NCBI GenBank assembly: GCA_022829145.1
Contig: CM040743.1
Span: 23,038,646 to 23,102,645, forward strand
DNA: 64,000 bases
DNA from: Albula goreensis
Taxonomy: Eukaryota > Chordata > Actinopteri > Albuliformes > Albulidae
Direction: 5' to 3'
The notes beneath the pieces were generated by a model that worked only from the letters and a program-made list of their open reading frames with translations, was not told the origin of the DNA and searched no databases. Position numbers and translations under genes: made by a program. Every line of letters begins with the position of its first letter. Position 1 is the first letter of the stretch. Positions 14,101 through 24,955 of the stretch are shown here, piece by piece.

Positions 14101-17100
14101 TCCATGTTAAAGTGACATGTCTTTACAAAGCATACAGAATACTACAAGAATGCTGGTGAAGTAGAGGACATTTTGCGGTACAGGGGAGCTCGTAGGGCAA
14201 CTTGTGACCCAGAGGACTGTAACGCAGCAGTATCCAAAGAATGGAGGACAGTAAGAGAGACTGACTGGTGAATATATCAAACTGTATCCCCTTGAGTGCA
14301 TTGTAGTAGCCTAAATATGACTATACTACCCCATTCAGATTAGGTCTATCCCAAATCATTGTACTATTTCAATCTCTTTTTCTACCATAAATAGACAACC
14401 ATTGCTAATGTGTTTTTATCTGAGAAACGAAGGCATGTTCCTTGATGCATTTATTGCTAAATTGACAGTACTTTCATTCAACAAAAAGTTGTGGTGTGTG
14501 AAGTGTGACTGAAGAAAATGAACTGCGCAGTAAAATCTTGTGACTGAAAGATCCTTGTGGCCTCAGATACAAGATAGAAGACATTTGCTTAAACTTTAAA
14601 ACACTTAAATATGTATTTGTTTATGCATTTAAAAGCCACCTTAGCAGCACACGATACAGACATCCACGGTAGGTCTTTGATCCTTCATTTGGCAGGTACC
14701 GTAGCAAAACAAAGAGCTTAAACAGCATTTTATGGCATTTACCCAATTTGGCAAGAAAAATATCTTCAAAGTACTGACTGAGCAGTATTTGAGAACCCAC
14801 TGCAACGTGAGGGATTAATCTACAATGAAAGCTTGTGGGAAAAGACAGTAACATTAAGTAATATTTAAATAAGTGAGCAGTAAATTACCTGTAATATTGC
14901 TACTTGAAATATTTACCAAGGTAGCAATTAAAAAATCTTGCTGTTACAGGTTGGGTTGTATAGGTAAACATTCCTTCATAGAAAGCATTAATAATTACTT
15001 GTTGCAGAAACATAGATAAGTAATTTCTATGGTCCCGAGAATTCTGCATGTGTTTGGGAAAACCATTTTCTATTGACTGGATATATAGGTGTATGTATAA
15101 TGCATTAATGTACGTATGTATGTATGTATGTATGTATGTATGTATGTATGTATGTATTTATTTATTTATGTATTTATTTATTTATTTATTTGCCTTGTCA
15201 CTAAAGTTAAATTTAATCGATTGCCTCTCACATAAAAAGGGTCTCCTCCAAAGAAAGATAAAATCTCAAGGGCATTATGCTTTGAATAAATTCAAATTTG
15301 AAATGACAGGAAAATGGAGGGAGATAAAGAGACAGAATTAAAGATGGAGAAAAAAAACATGTATGTAATGTATGTACTTGACAACAGAGGAGGGTATTTA
15401 AATCATTAAGTAATATTTGCTTTTAATTATTACATGTTTCAGCAAGGTGTGATTTGAAATACTTTGGGGACACTTTGCTGCTTATTATCATGCTAATAAA
15501 TCTCATTTTAATTGAAGTGCTTTGGAAGAGAGAAAAGAGAGAGGGGAGGAAATGAGAAAAACAGAAATAAAGAGGCATAAAGAGACTCGGACGAGGCTCA
15601 GGGGAGAGTGGAAGTGCAGCCTCTGCCTCGGCTGCAAGGCGTTGGGTGATGATGGTATCACCGCCCACTCCCAGCCCTGAAAGCAGTGCATACTCCTCCT
15701 GCCTTCTGACTGCTAACATTTTCCGCAATGTGGATCACCCTTCTCAGAGAGGTGCTCTTCACACATCTCAACTGCCCTTTCCTAATGCTTTCTGAGACTA
15801 AGGCCACAGAACCTTCCGGAGTTTCAGGTTACTGAAGACCAAAGAAATACTGGCAGAGGATGCACCCTGCCTTAGAAGAGCCTGGCCTGCCTGGAATGGC
15901 TACACATCCTGAAAGGGCAGTATGGTATAATGAATACAGGGCAAGGAAAGAGTACAAGTGAGGTGCATTCTTTGAGAATTTGTTTGAGCCAATGGTTTAA
16001 TAACTCATTGGCCTACAATGAATCAGCACTTGTCTTTAGCTATGGCTTAAAATCAAGCATCACAACTTTAGCAATCACAAAAATGTAGTCACCAAACTGT
16101 TTAGAAACATAATTGAATATATTTCTATAACAAGGTTATGGATAAATGTTGAGTGAATCCAGAGCAGCACTCTTGGACTCCTCACAGAGTCCATGAATCT
16201 GCGGAAGCACAAAATAACCTTGGACACCTGTTCGTGCTGAGTAACTGTTTACATGGTGAAAGACTACACACTGAATCAGTATTGCTGCATTTATAACTCA
16301 GAAGGTGAGGGTTCAGTTACAGGGTAGGGCACTGCTTTTGTAACCATGATTAAGGTACTTTACAAGCATTGCTTCAGTAAAACATCCAATTGCATAAGTT
16401 GACCATGTGTTTAAACAACACATGGAAGCTGCTCTACAAACCTGTGTTTGCTAAATGTAGTAATATATATATATAACAAATCTTTTTTGATTCTCATGCA
16501 CACAGGAAGTTTACAGCCTCAACAGGAGCATATTTTTTTTTTTTATTCCTCGAAATAGCTCAAGGCTCCTTGCATATCAGCAAAAATATCAAATAATTAC
16601 ATTTAGATTGAAAACCCGGACATTCATTTTCCAAAGCAGCTGGTAGTCAAACAGTATTTCATAAGGAAAAAAAAAACTGGTCTTGCTCTCTTGAGAGCTG
16701 GTCATGCAAAGTGTCGAGAGAATTCTGCTTACTTTCTAGTTCTTCTTTCTCGAAGTTTGTGTGGCTTGTGGAGCTGGTCTTCCCGTGATCCACAATTGCC
16801 TCATCATCTTGACCCTAATGGGGAAAAAAATGATCGATCACTTAAGAAGTTCTGCTTTTAGCAAGGTCATTGGCCAGCCACCACTACCATATGGCATGCA
16901 TTAATAAAGCACGTTAGCATACAAGTACTAGAACACAGGTGATGAGGATGATACCCTTTACCCTGGAAATGCCAATCAGAGCATGACTAAGAGGCAGGCA
17001 TCACAGTCATCAACACCGATGCCCAAAAAAAAAAAAAAAAAAAAAACACGCAGAAAGCACACAGTCGTGTGCCAAGCTCATTAAATCGTCAGAGACTATC

Positions 17101-18345
17101 TGTCTTTGAGATTATATAACTTGTGCATGTGGGTTGACAGTATTCACCACAATGAGAAAGGGTTTAAATAATTCATGGTTAATTCTCCTCTCTCATTGAC
17201 TTAATTGTGATGGCATTAATGGACCTGGACATAAAAAACTAGATGAGGAAGAGGTATTATATGGTGTCCAGTTTTAAGAGCGAGGATCTTGTTCTCATCT
17301 CGATTTATAGCGCCTCCCAGGAAGAAAGCCACAGCTTTGATTATTTGCATTGTTATCCCTAATGTTTCATAAGTTTAATTTAATGTGATAGACAAATGCC
17401 ATTTAATACATTCACCACATTAAGCTCTTGAGCAAAAACCAATCAATGTGAGAAACTAAGCTATTATATTAAAAAGAATGCACAGATCATGTGACCAACA
17501 GGATATGTATATGGATATAGACATATGCATATATTTCGACTTATTAATAACATTTTAAAAAACTGGAAACCTTCATAATATCAAAAGTAAGCCATGCACT
17601 TTAAACTGAAATTTAGCCCAAAACCAAATTTATTAATTGTTACATTTATCGTAAGCTATGTGTTTCAAATAATACCAAGACCTTATTTAGGAATAGGTTA
17701 TTTTTACTGACTGCAATGTTTATTCAGTCACTGTGGATATTTTCCAGTATGAGGACTGGTGCTCTGTGCTGCTTCAGCTTGATAGAAAATGCCTGAGAAA
17801 TGTCCATCAAAGGACATAACCCAAGCACCCCGATGCATCACACTTAAAACAACTCTGTGTTCTAAATGCAGATATATTTGGAATTGTATAGTAGATAAAT
17901 GCTTTGTTTACTGAATGGCCTGACAGGAAGGACAAATGTAGCACTACATTAACAGCAACATTTGCTTGGCCTACAGCATCAAAATGGCACAATTAACATT
18001 TTTCACAGGTATTCTGTGATAGTTCCCTTATAGACTGTTGTGAAAAATTGGACAGAGCACAAGACATGAGTGATAAGAAGACTGGGAGCTAACACTGAAT
18101 GGGAAGCAACATGAGATGGGCCTAACGGTGTTGTGTGTCAGCTGCAAGTGAACCTGAGCTCTCTCGCCACACTAATGTGTCTGCCACCCCTTCTTATTCC
18201 ATCTTACATAATTTCTTCATCATTGTTTCAGGTAACAGTTCACTGAACATCGCTCTAAAGCACACAGATTCACACACACACACACACACATGCAGCCCTC
18301 CCCCTACCCATGCATGCACATGCGAAACGAACATGAAAACCCAAA

Positions 18346-18406
<61 letters not shown>

Positions 18407-21400
18407 AGCTGGCAGGCAATGGAATGATGACTAAAGTAATGAAGATTTAATATCAGAGGGGAAAGATTAGGATGCATAGGATGATTATGGATTGTTGGGT
18501 TTCTTCTCTTCAGGCTGATTTTGTAAAGGGAAAATCATTCCCTTTCATATTCTGGAGAGGGATAGAAAAATATTGCTTTTTCATACATCCTTTGGGCATG
18601 TATGTCTTACCAGTTTTTCTGTTATTTGCTACATCTCCTCACACTGGTCTTTCCTTTCCATGCATTTTGTGTAATATTCAGTAGACTCTGTAGATAACTA
18701 TTTTTACCACTGTTTCCATCACTGGACTGGCAGATTGTCAATTGTATTTGACACATTATAATATTATTTGTTACCAACTGGACCTTTATGTTGCCTGAAG
18801 AAGCCTGCCAAAATCCATTGTATGCTTTTGTGCAATTTCAAACAAGCAGGTAAAAGCACTTCAATGTATTTTGCTCTGTTTGTTTGTGAAACATGACTGT
18901 ATCTAAACTAAAAACCCACGCATTTTTCTTATATTTATACTTTACAGCTCAATTCTCAACTGAATATTAAAGGTGGCTCCATCAAGTCTCTGTCTAATTG
19001 TTCATTTGAGAGTTGTTTTTTCCACTACAGGATCTGTAATTCTGCCACACAGTTAAAAGGACAGCCCGCAAACTGACACTGACAATGTGACAGCAACATG
19101 ATAAAGGAAAAGGTCTGTGTCTAGACTATCATAGATAGGTATCTTCAATCTAAATCCATCAATAGACACATGCATGCAGGTGTGCTCATGCATTCACATA
19201 CATCCATACATATATAGACACATACATACACACACATTCATATTATCATTTTACTCATCCATTTCTACATGAAATCATCCAAAAGACATTTTTAGCACAC
19301 TTACACAGATATAAACAAAATGAGTTTGCCTGCAGTCATCTCCAGTTAAAACCTCTGAAGGCTCAGAGATGCCTAGTAGATTAGCACACTTATTTCTGTA
19401 CGCTTGGCTTTACCAAGATGGAAACTAGCTATTAATACATTTTTAATAAGGAGCATTAATGAAAAGAAATAATGAATAAGCAGGTCACTTCAATGTAATA
19501 TGACTATTGGTTGCTTATAAAAACACAAAATGTAATCATCCAAAAACAGTTCAAGTATGCCTGCTTTGAAAATACTTAACAGAAAACTAAGGCTCTTCTT
19601 AGTAGCCAATCACTCAATTAGGAGTCTGAACCTAGGACACTTCTGTCCCCTAGGAGAAATTCTGGCCAGGCACTATTCAAAGTTTTGCCAGTAGCCAGAT
19701 ACTAAGTGCTTATTTTGCTTAAGAAGGTCATCCCCTCAGCTTTAGACTGCTTCCCTTCAAAGACATATGTTGTTCCATTTGTGGGCTTAAAGGACATCAT
19801 TCTTCACAGCGACATGGTGATTTATTACAACACAATAAATACAGCAGTCAGACTTTCAAACAGTGTTTATGAATTTCCTATGGCTTAGCCCTACTAGCCT
19901 GGGTATTCCAATTATGTTGAGTTCACGGTGAGGCTCTCTGGTATATTGCCAATCTAATCCAAACTTTCGTGGCTAAATATATAGCATATGGTTTATCTTT
20001 TAGCTACGTACAATTGAGTAAAGTATTCAGATAAACCAAATGAATTGCATACAAATTTACAGACTACCATTCAAGCAGGCACACACACATACTTACACAA
20101 ACAAACACAAATGCATGGGCACAGATTTTATCCTGAAGTAACATCCCAAGACAGAATTGCATACATTCTGTGTTAATGGTGGGGTTGCTGAGGTGAGAGT
20201 GGGACATCCCATTACTCTGCTTGAACACCAAAGCCATTAGAGGCTGGGAACAGTTCAGCAGCAGAATTATTATGCTACACAACATGGATCTTTCCGTGTT
20301 TATATAAATTTACCTTGCTTTAACTCTTAGAACTTGATAGCAATATTCTAAGTAGTGCGGACAGTCACAATAGCACTGCCATCAGAGCTCTCTTTCAAAC
20401 ACCCATATAATCTACAATAGGCATAAATGTCTTCCAATATCCCATGTCTCCTTATTCCAATGAGATACGTCATACACAATGCTGAGTTGAATGTACTGTG
20501 GAACTAAGTTTCCAAATAATAAGGTTTCAAAAAACACTCATGTTCAATAAACACAAACAGCTGATATATGTACTTCCCCCATACTCTCATATATGCAACA
20601 GTCGCTTTTATAGCCCTCAAATGCTTCTCCGAGCCCAAATGGGAAACAGTGCTGCCCGTCTACTAAAGCGCTTATTTTAGCCACTTGTGGGTATTGTGTG
20701 GGTTTAGGTCAAGGCTAAATTTACGCAGAGTTTTAGGATAACCTCCGGTGGCGACTGAGTTCTGCTGGTCAGACTCTTTTAATGGAGTTGATAGGGTCCA
20801 TGCCTCTGCTATCCCAGCAACAGAAGATCCCTACCTGTCAAAATACACCACAGTTATCTGAACATTTGATATCATATATGAGTTTTTTTTTTTTTCAAAT
20901 CTGATCGAACTGCTAGCAGAATTGGGCTGGCTCAAGAGTCCATCATATCGGCTTTGATGTAAACATTCCAGTACCAGCAGTGTCAAGTCATAAACATTCT
21001 ATTAAATAATGATTTCCCATAATAACTGACTAGGAGTTGTTGACATCTTGTTGTAGATGGCGATTAATCTGTGTTCAACAACTTTGGAGAAATGTGTTCT
21101 TATTCTTAATGTAAATGAATCAAATACAGATAACAATACAAATTGTTTGTAAACTTATTTGTTAGACATATAGAAATATTATTTGTCTGTAGTATTGGAT
21201 TTGAGAGTAAGGAAGGCCATTGTCAGTAAAACAGAAATGTTCTAGAGCAGTTTTAGTACCATAGTTACAGAATATAGTCAGTGATAACATGGTGAATGAA
21301 AGGAATGGATTCTGAAACGCGGGAGTTCCAGGTCCAAAGCACTGTTGGTAATTCAGAAAAGTTTTTTAATCGTGGTCACAAAGTTTTAATGTCGTCGAAG

Positions 21401-24400
21401 ATTACTCCATTGTTGAACAGCTGCCTTCCTGCAAAACAGCAGGAAGTGTGTTCTTGCATGAAAGCCTACTTCCCATTAAGTGAGAAAACCCATTTCAACC
21501 CACTCTCAGCACAGCATGGCGCACACACAAAATTCATTTCCGATTCGTCCCATTCTGTTGTCAAGCTAATGCATTTCAAAGGAAGAGGGTGCTTCACATT
21601 GTCTTTTTTCCCGAGGAATGCAAAAAAAGTGGTACTCCAAAAGTGCACTTTGGTGTCACGTATAAAATGGGGGTGGGGGGATGTGGCCAGGCCTTATTTA
21701 CCTGAGACAAAACCTTGTGTGAGTAACATGCTCATTGTTGTGTAATGACTTATTTTGGAATTATATATCTTTAACTTAAACCCTAGAGAAGAGAGTCACT
21801 GCACCAATACTTAATCAGAACAGCACGGTAGGCATTAACACACTATCTGTAAGGCAAAGTCTTATAGTTGTCAACTGCACATTTGCATACATAACACATG
21901 ATGCAACAACAGGTTACAAGTAATTTATGCAACAGAACTGTCTAAGGTTGTGGCAAATCAATACGGCATGCCTTACATGTTCTAATGTATGTTCTGGTAT
22001 AAAGGCAAGGGTTACATGGGTGTCCAGCAAGAAAGAAAAATGTACACATCCGATTTTCCAAAACTATTTTTGTCTAAAAGACATGAAAGGCACAATTCTA
22101 ATGCAGACTACAATGCATCTGGGAGCACTGCAACTAGGGTGGAACATTCCTAACGAATTGTACAATGGACAGTGCCAAAGACAACACAACACTGCCTCTC
22201 TAGTCATGTGACGTCTGCCTCTACAAATCTAATTAGCTCTGTGTCCACGGGTCACACCAACAGTTGCGTCTGTGCCTACTTTAAGACACAGGGGCCACAG
22301 AGTACCATATTACTTACATAAATACTAAACATAAATAAACTTGGTTCACTTCCCACAGTATAAGATGTGTAAAGAAAACACCGAAGGTCACAAGGAATTC
22401 ATGATGACCAATATCCAGTTTATGGTGAGACTATAGCATTTTACCTTGTCTGTGACATTCTAACATGGCAAAAGGATATGTCTTCATCTAACATAAACGC
22501 AGCTGACTGATTTTTAGAGTTAATGCACGGAGCTCCAGTAATTCATGATAACATCCAGTAATGAGTCTGAGATTGCTAGAGGCCACATGTTGCCTTGTGA
22601 TCGATGCCTTAGAACGAAACTGACACCAGGCACTTGTTAATCTTTAATCCGCCTCTTCTTTGAAATGATATCTGTAGGATGTTGCCCTCTATGTACAGCA
22701 TAAATGGATTTGCATAATAATGAGTACTTTTCAAAGACTGGTCAGAGGAAAAGGTTTTCTAAAAATAGCTGTAATGATATGAGCGTCAGGAAACCAAGAG
22801 ATGAAACACTCCACAATAACATGTTTGATAAATTGCAAAGGGTGGGCTGAAGGAGGCGGAATATCACAGAGAAAACGGAAGCTGGAAGAGGATCCATTCA
22901 AATCCATTCTCCTCACTGGAGAACATCCAGGACATTTCATCAACACTGGTGATTTTAGAGGGTGTTTCCACTGCCAGATGTAACAGGCCAAGAATAGACC
23001 TCTTCTTCACATTCACTATTCTAGAATTTTCTCCATGATATTCAACAGGGGCATGCTTAATGTGTGCTCTCAATGATGTGTGTGTTTGGTTATTGGCTTT
23101 CAGTACAGGTATGACACATATGTGTGTGTGTGGGTGACTTTTCATACTGAGGTGTTTGTACATGTGTATATGCATGCATATGTGAATAGAATATGCACGT
23201 GGTGTGATGTGTGGATGAGTGCATTTGATATGTGAATGACTGTGTATGTTTGTGCGCATATGGCATAGTTTTTATGAATTCATTTATTGTGTTTTTGTGC
23301 ATATATGTGCATTATACTATATATGTTTGTGTGTGTATGTGTGTTTGTGTATGTGCATGTTCATATTTCATTTTTTACATGTACTTGACTGACTGCTTTT
23401 GCATGTTCATATAGTGTTTTTTATGTGTACTTGACTGTGTGAGTGTGTATATGTGTGTGTTTGTGTGACAGAGAGTAAGAGAGTTTGTGCACTGATACAT
23501 GAAACAAGCAGCAGCAGATGCCGTCACACCTGCCTGTTGATCCAGGCTATATTAGAGCAGGTACTATGTGTCCACAGAGTTCCAGGGGTCTTTCCGCAGC
23601 TAAGCTGTTGCCAGGCTCACAGGGGGGAGAATGGAGGGTGATTTCTTTTTCATCACCACTGATAGCATACTGAGAAAAAGATCTGGCAGACACTCATCCC
23701 ATGAAGACTATAGCTAGCGCAGCCTAACAGATACGCTGGATGTAAATGGACAATTACATCAGGAGAGCCGGTACAAGCCACTAGAACAGGAAGCAGAATG
23801 AGAAACATTGCTCCACATCAATATAATCATTACAGTCCCTGTACAGTGCACCCCCATGGGCCTGTCATCTTCCAATAGCACAGGCTGTGCATCTTCCCCC
23901 ATAAAAATAACAACATCACAGAGGCCAAGTACCTCGCACTCCCACTTATCACCAGCAACCCTATAATGCAAGAAAATGCAGGCTATTTCACCAGTTATTT
24001 TAAATACAGCACATATTTAATTATTGGGGATTGACTTTTGAGCAGAAGACGGCCAAAAAAAGCCCATGAAAGTGGATTTAATAAATGGCTGTAAACTGAC
24101 ACATGATAACAAAAGAGCTGTTGGCTCTTTATAACTGGGGATAACTGCCTGACAGAAAAAAAAATGTATCTTTCTATAGTGCAAGCTGCTTTAATTCCAT
24201 CACTTTCATACATTCAATTCATTCAGATTTGGAGATGAATTTTATTCTGTAGGGACCCCTCTGTCTAAAAACAGCCACGCTTAACATTTCACTCCCTGTC
24301 TAAAATGGTAAGATTCTCATTTCCTAGTGCAATCACCCCACAAAGGACAAGAGTGAATAATTCATGCACCTTTAATCCAGGAAAGACACAGCTATGATGT

Positions 24401-24923
24401 CGTCTTAAAGAGCAATAACACGTTTAGACCTTAAAGGTGCAAACATCAAAGCAGTATGGACTGGTGCATGTGTAGGTGAATGTGGCTGTGAGTGTAAATG
24501 TGTAGATTCCTATGTAAATGCATGTGCATAAGTTTGTGAGACTGTGTGACTGAGTGTATATAAGTGGGTTAATGAGTGACATTGTCCAAACATACATGTG
24601 AGTGTGCGTGCATGTATTTTTATTCACAGTGTGTGTGTGTGTGTGTGTGTATGCATTTCTGAGACACATGCATGAACATATGTATGCATGATTATGTGAG
24701 TGCATGTGCATTTTATGCATGCAAGTGTGTGAGTGTATTTCTGTACACAGTACACAGAGTTAAGTATATGTGTGTGTACATCCACACAAGTTGATATGTG
24801 CATGAATGGTAGAGTTTGTGTGTAGATATGATTGTGTCTGTATTTGTTTATGTGCATGCACATATGGTTGGGTGTGTGTTTTTGTCTATATTAATGCATG
24901 GTGTGTGTGAATTTACACGTGGC

Positions 24924-24955
<32 letters not shown>

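Larger units (their letters stand above)
14075..16732 (-). other. slc4a7 intron 2
   Basis: 2,658 bases. It contains the tetranucleotide microsatellite at 15113-15191, a GC-richer block with an open frame at 15560-15730, and a SINE-like remnant at about 16275-16400. Confidence 0.8.

Noticed and set aside
21296..21745. 149-codon plus-strand ORF in slc4a7 intron 1
   Set aside because: No family match, no exon-like boundaries; length is within chance for this many frames.
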